Of a stretch of 16,208 nucleotides of DNA, positions 1 to 8,384 are shown piece after piece. How positions within the stretch are numbered: position 1 is the stretch's first letter; each line of letters opens with the position of its first letter. The DNA is from Balneolales bacterium (GTDB taxonomy: Bacteria; Bacteroidota; Rhodothermia; Balneolales; Natronogracilivirgulaceae): NCBI GenBank assembly GCA_007131625.1, contig SLQC01000162.1, positions 1-16,208 of the forward strand. The letters run 5' to 3'. The notes below the pieces were generated by a model. That model worked only from the letters and a program-made list of their open reading frames with translations, was not told the origin of the DNA and did no database searches. The translations under genes were made by a program, and so were the position numbers.

Positions 1-294
1 CTTAAACTTTGTGATGAAACATCTCCGTATGCATTAACCGGTGCGATTTTTGCCAAAAACCGGTATGTAATCAAGCAAATGTCGGATGCACTCCGTAATG
101 CAGCAGGTAATTTTTACATCAATGATAAACCCACTGCAGCGGTCGTCAACCAGCAGCCTTTCGGCGGCGCCCGCAAATCGGGCACCAACGACAAAGCGGG
201 AAGCAAGCAGAATATGCTTCGCTGGCTCTCTTCACGGGCGATCAAAGAATCCAGCGATCCCCCGAAACAGTGGGAGTATCCATATATGGAGTAA
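1..294 (+). CDS. pruA: 1-pyrroline-5-carboxylate dehydrogenase (L-glutamate gamma-semialdehyde dehydrogenase), C-terminal fragment
   Basis: The window opens inside this gene; frame 1 is open from the first base to a TAA at 292-294, giving the last 97 residues. The enzyme oxidises glutamate semialdehyde to glutamate with NAD+, the second step of proline breakdown, in the cytoplasm. The fragment carries the family's C-terminal signature: ALTGAIFA near its residue 11, then AAGNFYINDKPT, the QQPFGGARKSGTNDKAGS block, and a closing LRWLSSRAIKE stretch. The INDKPT and FGGARxSGTNDKAG blocks are typical of P5C dehydrogenases and separate them from generic aldehyde dehydrogenases. The catalytic Cys and the NAD-binding fold lie upstream of the window. 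Nothing suggests truncation or frameshift in what is visible. Whether a proline dehydrogenase domain is fused upstream cannot be told. The next gene belongs to an unrelated efflux operon with its own possible promoter. Confidence 0.93.
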   Translation, partial: LKLCDETSPYALTGAIFAKNRYVIKQMSDALRNAAGNFYINDKPTAAVVNQQPFGGARKSGTNDKAGSKQNMLRWLSSRAIKESSDPPKQWEYPYME

Positions 295-370
295 TTGCAA
301 CCCGGTAGATTGCAGTGTGAACTTTTTACAATCCGGATCGTCTAAATTATGTATTTTGCATGTTTTAAAG

Positions 371-399
371 TTGACCATTCGGCAATTTGCTCTTGTAAC
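371..399 (+). promoter_or_regulatory. possible sigma70-like promoter of the RND operon
   Basis: TTGACC (371-376) is followed after 17 bases by TGTAAC (394-399), matching 5/6 and 4/6 of the classic -35 and -10 boxes. Transcription would start near 406, just before the proposed TTG start at 418. This fits a start after the upstream in-frame ATG at 349. Bacteroidota-type primary sigma factors prefer other boxes (TTTG / TAnnTTTG), so the match may be chance. Confidence 0.25.
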
Positions 400-417
400 C
401 TATTTCAAACTACCTCT

Positions 418-1716
418 TTGAAAACGAACTTTTATATTTTTTTTATATCTCCGTTGATTTACCTGCTGATTATTCTGTTAATGACGGCATGCGGAGGCGG
501 CAATTCAGGTGATCAACGTCCGGGTGGACCAGGTGTCTGGGGTGGCGGCGGCCGGGATGCAACCAGTGTGGAAATTGCCCCCGTATCCACATCTTCCATA
601 TCGGACCAGATACGGTCATATGGGACTATCAGATCACAGGATGTTGTCTCCATTATTCCACAGGTGAGTAACAGGATTACCCGTATTCATGCCGACCTTG
701 GGGATACCGTGCAACAAGGTGATGTTCTTGCTTCAATTTATGACGTACCGTTTCGTGACGCACTGGAACAGGTTGAGGCGCAATTCCGCCAGAGCCAGTC
801 CGCATTGCAACGCGATAGCTCTGCTTTTGATCGACAACGCTTACTCTTTGAACGCGGAGCCAGCAGCTCCAGTGAATTTGAAAATGCCAGATCGGCCTAC
901 GAAAGCAGTCGGGCTCAGTATGAGTCTTCCCGGGCAGCCCGTACTCAGAGTCGTGAAGACTTGCAGAATACTGAAATCCGATCACCGGTAGACGGTGTGG
1001 TTATCAATCGCAATATCGCCGAAGGTGACCTGGCCCGAACCGGCGAACCCGCATTCGAAATTGCCAACCTGGTTGGTTTCGAAACCCGATTGTTCTTGCC
1101 GATGCAGGATTGGGAAGATATCAGCATCGGCCTGCCCGTTACTATGAGTCTTTCCAACCGTGACGGAATCGTTGCAGAAGGAGTGGTATCAAGGGTCAGT
1201 CCGCAGCTGAATGCCAGTACAGGACTTGGTGAAGTTGTTGTCACTCTGACCGATGCTTATCAGTCCATCCGGCAGGGAGTATTGGTGGAATCACGCATCA
1301 CCCTTATAACCTATGAGAATACCATTGTAATACCGCGATCGGCTATGATCGAACAGATCGACACATACATCGAACCGGAAACCAATACCGTGGAAATTAG
1401 CAGAAATTATATTTCTTTTGTTGCGGAAGGTGATACGATTGCAAGGCAAAGAAATCTGGAACTTGGACTTCAACAGGGAGAACGGGTTGAGATTATATCT
1501 GGTCTCGAGGAAGGTGAAAAATTGATTGTGACAGGACAGCGGAACCTGAGTGACGGCGACCGTATCCGGATTGCCGGTCAGATGCGCCAAGCCGGACGAG
1601 ATCAGCGCCTCGGGGAGGAAGGGCTTAGTGACGGTGAACGTGTCGGTAGAGGTGAACGTGCCGATGGTGGTGAAGGACGCAGCAGTGGTCAAAGCAGATC
1701 TGGTGGAAACCGGTAA
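418..1716 (+). CDS. RND efflux periplasmic adaptor (membrane fusion protein), lipoprotein
   Basis: This is the periplasmic adaptor (HlyD/AcrA-type) that would link the RND permeases encoded just downstream to an outer-membrane channel. I chose the TTG at 418 (432 residues). From there the protein begins with a normal lipoprotein signal: Lys at position 2, a hydrophobic stretch, and lipobox LMTAC with the lipidated Cys at residue 25. The in-frame ATG at 349 would add 23 Cys-rich residues that do not look like a signal peptide. After the Cys comes a Gly/Pro-rich linker. Then follow the first half of the barrel-sandwich (ADLGDTVQQGDVLASI), a coiled-coil hairpin rich in Gln, Ser, Arg and Ala (QSQSALQRDSSAFDRQRLL to YESSRAARTQSREDL), and the second lipoyl half (IRSPVDGVVINRNIAEGD). 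The beta-barrel and membrane-proximal domains complete the fold (VIPRSAMI, GLQQGERVEIISGLEEGEKLIVTGQ). The last roughly 45 residues form a charged Gly/Arg/Glu tail that is probably disordered. The stop is three bases from the next start, so it is cotranscribed with the permeases. Confidence 0.9.
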   Translation: MKTNFYIFFISPLIYLLIILLMTACGGGNSGDQRPGGPGVWGGGGRDATSVEIAPVSTSSISDQIRSYGTIRSQDVVSIIPQVSNRITRIHADLGDTVQQGDVLASIYDVPFRDALEQVEAQFRQSQSALQRDSSAFDRQRLLFERGASSSSEFENARSAYESSRAQYESSRAARTQSREDLQNTEIRSPVDGVVINRNIAEGDLARTGEPAFEIANLVGFETRLFLPMQDWEDISIGLPVTMSLSNRDGIVAEGVVSRVSPQLNASTGLGEVVVTLTDAYQSIRQGVLVESRITLITYENTIVIPRSAMIEQIDTYIEPETNTVEISRNYISFVAEGDTIARQRNLELGLQQGERVEIISGLEEGEKLIVTGQRNLSDGDRIRIAGQMRQAGRDQRLGEEGLSDGERVGRGERADGGEGRSSGQSRSGGNR

Positions 1717-1719
1717 ATA

Positions 1720-4700
1720 ATGAAGAATTTATCAAAATTGGCGGTTAACCGGCCTGTGACTTTTCTGATGGCAAGTCTGATCCTGATTGGGTTCGGGATT
1801 TTCGGGTTGATGAATTTGCGGCTCAATCTGTATCCCGATGTGTCGTTCCCGACCGTCACCGTTTATACGACGTACGAAGGAGTGGCGCCGGAGGATATGG
1901 AGACTCTCATCACTCGTCCGATTGAAGAGACGGTGGGAAGCGTTTCCGGAATCGAGCGGGTGCGGTCGCTTTCCAGCCAGGGCGCATCGGTTGTACGGCT
2001 CAATTTCAACTGGGGTACCAACCTGTTTTACGCCGAAACAGAGGTGAGGAAACGGCTCGATATGATTCGCCGCAGCCTACCTCAGGATGCTGAACAGCCG
2101 GTTGTCTTCTCGTATGATCCAAACGATGAACCGGTTGTGGTGCTTACACTCACTTCGAACACCCGGAGTCCGCGCGAATTGCGGACCATCGCCACCCAGC
2201 AATTGGAACAGCGGATCGAACGCGTCAGAGGAGTCGCTTCGGCGGCTACTGCAGGAGGGTATGACCGTCAGATCAATATACGGATACGCAATGCACAGAT
2301 GCGGGCGTTCAATCTAAATATTGCCGACATCGCCAACACCCTGCGACAGGAGAACATCCAGGTGCCTGCCGGCCAGCTTGAAGAGGGAGAAACCACCTAT
2401 TCGCTGCGCACCGTAGGAGATTTCCGGAATATCGAACAGATCCGAAATACCATTATTGGATCTACCGACGGCAACCCCGTCTATCTAAAAGACGTAGCAC
2501 AGGTGGAGGACGGTATCGCCCAGCCCATTGGAAACGTCCGTGTACAGGGCAACGATGGTGTCGTGATCAATATTTACCGCCAGAGCGACAGCAATGTGGT
2601 GATGGCCGCCGGCGGGGTGATGAGTGCGCTTAATGATCTTCGTACAATCCTGCCTTCCGGTGTGCAGCTCGACGTGCTCACCAATCAGGCAGATTTTATC
2701 CAGATGTCGATACGGAACCTGATTATGACCGGTATGCAGGCGGTATTCCTGGTGATGCTGATGCTGCTTCTGTTTTTGCGGAGCGGCCGATCGTCTCTCA
2801 TCGTCGCCATATCCATCCCGGTATCTATCATTGCGACATTCAGCATCATGCATTGGGCGGATGTAAGTTTGAATATCATTTCGCTATCGGGGCTCACTCT
2901 TGCAGTCGGACTCGTAGTTGACAACGCGGTTGTGGTACTGGAGAATATTTTTCGGTTCAAGGAAGACGGAAAGGATGGGAAAACATCGGCGGTTCAGGGC
3001 GCGAAGGAGGTAGCTGGACCGGTGATCATGTCAACCTTGACTACGCTTGTGGTGTTTCTCCCAATCCTTTTTGTACCAGGGATCGCAGGTTTGCTTTTTC
3101 GGGATCTTGCGCTGACTGTGTCGTTTGCACTAATCGTGTCGGTGCTGGTTGCGCTGACCCTGATTCCGGTTATGGCATCCCGGTTTTTTAACTGGGAACA
3201 GCGGCAAAAGCGGGAAATGGAAACCAAAAAGGTATCGAAATCGCAAATGGGAGAGGAGTCGACACAGGAATCGTCTTCCCGGGAATCGGAATTCACCCAT
3301 GATTCCGCACAGAAAGGAACTCCTCTGCAACGACTGCTCGATTGGCGCCGAAAAAGTATTGCTACCCGGATCGTGAGCATCCCACTGTTATTGGTTTTTC
3401 TTCCGCTGTATCCCATTTATCTGCTGATGACCGGGGTATTTCACGCAGTGGGATCGTTTTTCGGAAACAAATTGGCTCCGCGCCTTGGTCAGCTCTTCCA
3501 GAAATTGGAGAATAACTATCGCAGCGCAATCAATACTGTGCTTCCCCACAGCGGACTGACCGTGATTCTGGCCTTTGGACTGCTTCTCGCCTCCATTCCT
3601 ATATTTTACCGGCTGGGCGGGGAGTTTTTCCCAACAGTGGATGAGAACAAAATCGTGCTTGAGGTGCAGCGCGAGCCCGGTGTCAATTTGTTTGAACTTG
3701 AGCGAACCATCCAGTGGATAGAGCAGATCATCGATCAGGAAGTTCCTGAAACTCGTCTGGTGGTCTCAGATTACGGTGACAAAACCGGCATCGAAGGAGC
3801 GGACAACCCAGGAGGTAACCAGGGAGTCGTGCGCATCGAACTGGTGCCGGTAGAACAGCGGGGCCGCAGTCAGTTTCAAATCACAGCGGAATTACTCGCA
3901 GCACTGAAGGATGTGCCGTCTGCAAATATTCGAGAGCTTCGGGAAGATCCGTTGAGCCCGGATGGTGAAACAGGCCTGATCATTCATATATATGGTTTCG
4001 ACCCGGAAATCCGGCAAGATCTCGCTTACGCGGCTATGGGCCAGATGGGACAGATTGAAGGAATTGCCGGGCTGTTCAGTTCGGTAGACCAGGGACGGCC
4101 AGAACTGCGAATCAATATGGATCGAGAGCGGATTGCACGCGTGGGGATGACAACAGCCCAGGTAACCAGTGCAGTTAGTGATGCGGTGCGCGGGGATATA
4201 GCCACGACGTTTGTCGACCAGGGAGTCGAATTCGAAGTGCTGGTACAACTGGATCCATTCGATCGCGCCCATTCCGGTCTCCTCGAAGAGATCCAGCTTC
4301 GCTCACCTGCCGGTGACTGGATGCCACTTAAAAATCTCGCCCGGATCGACCGCGTCACTGGACCTGCAAGTATCCACCGCATTAACCAGGAACGGATGAT
4401 TGAGATCAATGCCGATCTGGCAGGACTTGATCTGCGGACCGCTACTGAACGCACCCGGGCTGCACTGGATCAGATTAATTGGCCGGACGGTTACCGCTAC
4501 GAAGTAGGCGGTGCTGCCGAAGACCAGCAGAGTTCCTTTTTCTATCTGATGATTGCATTCATGATCGCCGGAACGCTTACCTATATGGTGATGGCATCCC
4601 AGTTTGAAAGTTTGCTGGAACCGCTGATCATTATCGTCACAATCCCTCTTGCACTGACAGGTGTATTGCTGATGTTATGGGCAACAGGCACACCAGTCAG

Positions 4701-5079
4701 TGTAACAGCCATGGTAGGACTTGTTCTGCTTACCGGAATCGTAGTGAACAACGGGATCGTAATGATCGACTATATAAAAATTTTGCAATCGCGCGGACAG
4801 TCCCGCCATGACGCCATTGTCAATGGGGCCTCACGGAGATTGCGTCCGATACTGATGACCGCACTGACAACTATTCTTGCTATGATCCCGCTTGCACTGC
4901 AACTCGGGGCTGGTTCAGAAACGTGGAGTCCGATGGCGCGAACCGTTATTGGCGGTCTGGCGATGTCGACCCTGTTAATGCTTTTTGCTGTTCCCAGCAT
5001 GTATAACCTTGTCAACAAATTGACCGAAAAGGCAGGATTTAATGCAATATCGAAAGAAGATCCTTTGGCAGATCAGTGA
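1720..5079 (+). CDS. RND efflux permease (HAE1-type), first copy, with enlarged cytoplasmic insert
   Basis: This is an inner-membrane proton-driven exporter of the AcrB/HAE1 superfamily, 1119 residues long. TM1 lies at about 12-34, followed by a first periplasmic porter region (35-330), TM2-TM6 (about 332-487), TM7 (about 611-629), a second porter region (630-937) and TM8-TM12 up to about 1095. TM4 carries GLVVDNAVVVLENI, with Asp401-Asn402 at the place of AcrB's Asp407-Asp408. TM10 carries GIVVNNGIVMIDYI, with Asn1010 at the place of the AcrB relay lysine. These variants are usual for the Bacteroidota/Gram-positive HAE1 branch. Odd feature: between TM6 and TM7 there are about 124 residues, against about 36 in the neighbouring permease. 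The insert holds a charged Ser/Glu-rich stretch (491-535) and a proline-containing hydrophobic segment (551-582). The gene starts three bases after the adaptor. Substrate cannot be told from sequence. Confidence 0.93.
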   Translation: MKNLSKLAVNRPVTFLMASLILIGFGIFGLMNLRLNLYPDVSFPTVTVYTTYEGVAPEDMETLITRPIEETVGSVSGIERVRSLSSQGASVVRLNFNWGTNLFYAETEVRKRLDMIRRSLPQDAEQPVVFSYDPNDEPVVVLTLTSNTRSPRELRTIATQQLEQRIERVRGVASAATAGGYDRQINIRIRNAQMRAFNLNIADIANTLRQENIQVPAGQLEEGETTYSLRTVGDFRNIEQIRNTIIGSTDGNPVYLKDVAQVEDGIAQPIGNVRVQGNDGVVINIYRQSDSNVVMAAGGVMSALNDLRTILPSGVQLDVLTNQADFIQMSIRNLIMTGMQAVFLVMLMLLLFLRSGRSSLIVAISIPVSIIATFSIMHWADVSLNIISLSGLTLAVGLVVDNAVVVLENIFRFKEDGKDGKTSAVQGAKEVAGPVIMSTLTTLVVFLPILFVPGIAGLLFRDLALTVSFALIVSVLVALTLIPVMASRFFNWEQRQKREMETKKVSKSQMGEESTQESSSRESEFTHDSAQKGTPLQRLLDWRRKSIATRIVSIPLLLVFLPLYPIYLLMTGVFHAVGSFFGNKLAPRLGQLFQKLENNYRSAINTVLPHSGLTVILAFGLLLASIPIFYRLGGEFFPTVDENKIVLEVQREPGVNLFELERTIQWIEQIIDQEVPETRLVVSDYGDKTGIEGADNPGGNQGVVRIELVPVEQRGRSQFQITAELLAALKDVPSANIRELREDPLSPDGETGLIIHIYGFDPEIRQDLAYAAMGQMGQIEGIAGLFSSVDQGRPELRINMDRERIARVGMTTAQVTSAVSDAVRGDIATTFVDQGVEFEVLVQLDPFDRAHSGLLEEIQLRSPAGDWMPLKNLARIDRVTGPASIHRINQERMIEINADLAGLDLRTATERTRAALDQINWPDGYRYEVGGAAEDQQSSFFYLMIAFMIAGTLTYMVMASQFESLLEPLIIIVTIPLALTGVLLMLWATGTPVSVTAMVGLVLLTGIVVNNGIVMIDYIKILQSRGQSRHDAIVNGASRRLRPILMTALTTILAMIPLALQLGAGSETWSPMARTVIGGLAMSTLLMLFAVPSMYNLVNKLTEKAGFNAISKEDPLADQ

Positions 5080-5138
5080 TAAATGATAACAGGTTCCGGA
5101 TTTCATGAACCGTATCCTTAGTCCCGGACAATAGACCC

Positions 5139-8100
5139 ATGAAAAAAATCACCATCACCGAAAGAATTCTGAAGAGGCCAGTGACCGTCATTATGATGTC
5201 ATTGCTGGTAGTCGGGTTTGGATTGTTTTCCCTGGCGAACCTGAAGGTAACGCTCATGCCGGAATTCAATATCCCTGTGTTAGCAGTATCTGTGCATTAT
5301 TCTAATGTGGCGCCTGATGACATGTCGCGTTTGGTCGTCGAACCTATCGAAGGCGCGATCATGGGTGTGGAAGGGATAAATCAACTGGAATCGAATGTCA
5401 GCAGAGGCCGTTCCTTTATCATTTTACGGCTGAATCAGGGTGTGAATGTGCAGTCGACCGAACTGAAGGTTCGGGAGGCGATCGACCGTATTCGCAGCCA
5501 GCTGCCAAGTGAAGCAAACGAGCCGGTAATTTTTCAGTTTGATCCTGACCGGTCTCCCATGATACAGTTGAGCGTAGAGTCTTCAGTTTTGGGACTGGAC
5601 GATCTGCGACAGTTGTCGGTCGATCTGATAGAACCGAGATTTGAACGGCTGCACGGTGTAGCGTCGGCCGATACGCGGGGAGGACTCAGGCGAAATTTCT
5701 ATGTCAGTCTCGACCCGGCTGCGATGAGTCGTCACAATGTAGAACCGTCGCAGGTGGTTAATGCCATTCGCAGCAACAATGTGAACCAGCCGATCGGCAG
5801 CCTGGTGACAGACCAGATAAGCTACAGCATTCGTGCCGAAGCGATCTACCGGTCGCTTGAAGAGATCGAACAAACGGTTGTGCGCAGAAGTGAGGATGGT
5901 ATTCCGGTTCGTGTCTCCGATGTTGCAAGTGTCGAAAACACTTTTGCTGACATCGATTCTATTGAGGAAGTCAACGGCAAAAACAGCGTTACGGTACAGA
6001 TCCAGAAACAGTCCGATGCCAACACACTTGATGTAGCCAAAGCCGTAGTTGCACAAATGCATGAAATGGTACATGTACTGCCATCAAGCGTCACCATGCA
6101 GGTATTGAGTAACGAAGGCGATTTCATCGACGATTCGATCAGCAATCTGGCGCAATCAGCGCTGATTGCCCTTTCGGTAGTCGTTCTGATTCTGTTATTA
6201 TTCATGGGAGGATGGCGAATCGCATTCGTTGTGGCAATGAGCATTCCTGTATCCATCACCGCTACTTTTGCAGCAATGTACTTCGTCGGTATCAGCCTCA
6301 ATATTATCTCATTAACCGGACTCGCCCTGGCCATTGGATTGTTGGTCGACAACTCCATCGTAGTGACAGAAAGTATTACCAACAAACTGGAGCAGGGGAT
6401 GAATCGTTTCAAGGCGACTCTCGAAGGCACCAACGAAGTGGCCGGTGCGCTGCTCGGATCCACGTTGACCACCCTCGCCGTCTTCATACCGATTCTCGGC
6501 GTGACCGGCATCACCGGCACAGTAACCCGCGATCTTGCACTGACCATTTCCATCGCCATCTCCAGTTCCTTCCTCGCGTCGATAATCCTGATTCCAGTTT
6601 TGGCCTCGATATTGATGAAACCAAGCGATTTCAAGCAAAAAAATCTGACTTACCGCTGGATTTCCCGCATCGAAAAAAACTACGGGAAAATCCTTTTTTG
6701 GATACTGCGGAACAAGTACGTCGTAGCACTCTTTGTCGTCGCTGTGATTGCCGGGTCGTTATATTTTTTCCGAATAATCCCGGGTGAATTTTTCCCTGAA
6801 AGTGATACCGGTGAATTTGACATGCGGGTGGAACTCCCCGCCGGCGCTCAGTTGCCGGCGACAGCCGAACAATTGCGCTCTTATAGCCGGGACTTGCTGG
6901 AATTACCCGAAATCCGAACCGTCATCACCAGTATCGGACGCCAGCGACGGTCGACCGAGAGCAATCTCGGACAGATAAAAGTGTTACTGGTCGATCAGCG
7001 CGATCGCAGAAGGTCGACCGAGCAAGTGATTCAGCAGGTCGAGGAGATGTTCGAAAATCCGGATATTGAACTGGATTTTTCCGTTGCCGGGTCAGGGCCG
7101 GGGGGCTTGCGTGGCGGTCGTTGGGGCGCGAGTCGAGGGGTTGAGGTGACTTTGTATGGCCCGGAGATGCAAATGCTGCGTGATATTTCCTATCGCATTG
7201 AGGAACGTATGCTTGAGGAGCCGGAAGTGAGATCTGTCTCCAATCCCCGTTCACGGCCAGGACCAGAGTTTGAGTTTCATCCCGATAGAGAGCGGATTGC
7301 GCGTCTCGATGCCGACACCAGGAATGTGGCAAACGCCTTCGGCATTCAATCCCGGGGCAGCCGTGCGGGGTACTTCCGGGAAGGGGGACGGGAAATTGCA
7401 ATCGAGGTTCGGAATGATCGTAAGTACTTTCAAAACCGGGAGGATATGTTCAGTCTGGAGTTGATTCAGGTGGATGATGTGCGCGTACCGATCACCGCAC
7501 TTGGATCGTTTGAGTTGCATGAGAGTCTGCAACGGATATCCCGCCGGGATCGTGAAGTGGCACTTGATTTGCGCATAGTGTTTCGGGAAGAGTCGGAACA
7601 AAACCGGGACATGGTCGCACAGATTATTTCCGACGAAATCCTGCTGCCAGACGGCTACCGGTATGATTTCAGCGGCAGGCTTCGTTTCCAGGAGGATAGC
7701 TCCCGTGAGATGGGGATAGCTTTCATTTTTGCGCTGCTGCTGACCTATATGGTGATGGCGTCACTGTTCGAAAACTTCCGTGATCCATTTATCATCATGT
7801 TTACTGTACCGCTTGCTTTCTTTGGATCTTTGCTGCTACTATTTGTTACAGGAACGGCTTTGAGTGTGCCGGCTTATATCGGTATTGTGATTCTTGTAGG
7901 GATAGTGGTTAACAACGGTATTGTGCTTGTGGATTATATCCATCAGAAAACAGGTAAAGGAGCTCACAAAGTCGGGGAGCCCATCACTGATCGTGAATAT
8001 ATGATCGCTTTTCTTCAGGCGTGTAAACGCCGGATGCGCCCGATTCTGCTGACGGCTATGACTACCATTTTTTCGATGATCCCGCTGGCACTTGAACTCG

Positions 8101-8267
8101 GCGTGGGGTCGGAGACCTGGAGCCCGCTTGCCCGATCGGTGATCGGTGGACTTACCTTCGCGACACTGCTTACGCTTTTTGTTGTTCCGGCCATTGTGAT
8201 AGGAATATCCAAAAAACGTCGCGAGTGGGTGAAAAGGGGTTGGAATGCTAGCGGATCAACAGTATAG
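5139..8267 (+). CDS. RND efflux permease (HAE1-type), second copy
   Basis: A second, clearly diverged RND permease of 1042 residues, close to the family's usual length. TM1 lies at about 12-34, and the porter regions at about 35-330 and 545-855. TM4 carries GLLVDNSIVVTESI with Asp404-Asn405, TM10 carries GIVVNNGIVLVDYI with Asn925-Asn926, and a conserved RRMRPILLTAMTT block precedes TM11. The loop between TM6 and TM7 is short (about 491-525), unlike the first copy. A Gly/Arg-rich loop (651-667) in the second porter region is unusual and may line the substrate path. It follows the first permease by 59 bases in the same direction with no visible terminator, so it is probably in the same operon. 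One adaptor with two permeases recalls MdtABC, where two permeases form a mixed trimer. This is inference from gene order. No TolC-family gene lies in the window. Confidence 0.93.
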   Translation: MKKITITERILKRPVTVIMMSLLVVGFGLFSLANLKVTLMPEFNIPVLAVSVHYSNVAPDDMSRLVVEPIEGAIMGVEGINQLESNVSRGRSFIILRLNQGVNVQSTELKVREAIDRIRSQLPSEANEPVIFQFDPDRSPMIQLSVESSVLGLDDLRQLSVDLIEPRFERLHGVASADTRGGLRRNFYVSLDPAAMSRHNVEPSQVVNAIRSNNVNQPIGSLVTDQISYSIRAEAIYRSLEEIEQTVVRRSEDGIPVRVSDVASVENTFADIDSIEEVNGKNSVTVQIQKQSDANTLDVAKAVVAQMHEMVHVLPSSVTMQVLSNEGDFIDDSISNLAQSALIALSVVVLILLLFMGGWRIAFVVAMSIPVSITATFAAMYFVGISLNIISLTGLALAIGLLVDNSIVVTESITNKLEQGMNRFKATLEGTNEVAGALLGSTLTTLAVFIPILGVTGITGTVTRDLALTISIAISSSFLASIILIPVLASILMKPSDFKQKNLTYRWISRIEKNYGKILFWILRNKYVVALFVVAVIAGSLYFFRIIPGEFFPESDTGEFDMRVELPAGAQLPATAEQLRSYSRDLLELPEIRTVITSIGRQRRSTESNLGQIKVLLVDQRDRRRSTEQVIQQVEEMFENPDIELDFSVAGSGPGGLRGGRWGASRGVEVTLYGPEMQMLRDISYRIEERMLEEPEVRSVSNPRSRPGPEFEFHPDRERIARLDADTRNVANAFGIQSRGSRAGYFREGGREIAIEVRNDRKYFQNREDMFSLELIQVDDVRVPITALGSFELHESLQRISRRDREVALDLRIVFREESEQNRDMVAQIISDEILLPDGYRYDFSGRLRFQEDSSREMGIAFIFALLLTYMVMASLFENFRDPFIIMFTVPLAFFGSLLLLFVTGTALSVPAYIGIVILVGIVVNNGIVLVDYIHQKTGKGAHKVGEPITDREYMIAFLQACKRRMRPILLTAMTTIFSMIPLALELGVGSETWSPLARSVIGGLTFATLLTLFVVPAIVIGISKKRREWVKRGWNASGSTV

Positions 8268-8384
8268 GGAACTGTCCCGGATCAGAATTATGACTTGGGT
8301 CAAAACAAGCTCCCCGGATCGCAATCAGGCTACATTCAGCATCACGGATACATAGCGGATGCGAATGAAATGTAATCTCTCCTG

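Noticed and set aside
349..417. ATG at 349 as the start of the RND adaptor
   Set aside because: It adds 23 residues with three Cys before an otherwise normal lipoprotein signal; the TTG at 418 gives a standard signal peptide.
8276..8325. Imperfect direct repeat CCCGGATC...AAT.A in the convergent spacer
   Set aside because: Only two short copies; GGATC-rich words are frequent in this DNA.
8335..8365. Hairpin between the convergent pump and dehydrogenase genes (TTC-A-GCATC with GATGCGAA)
   Set aside because: Eight pairs with a bulge and a 14-base loop, but no T-run on either strand; not good enough to call a terminator.
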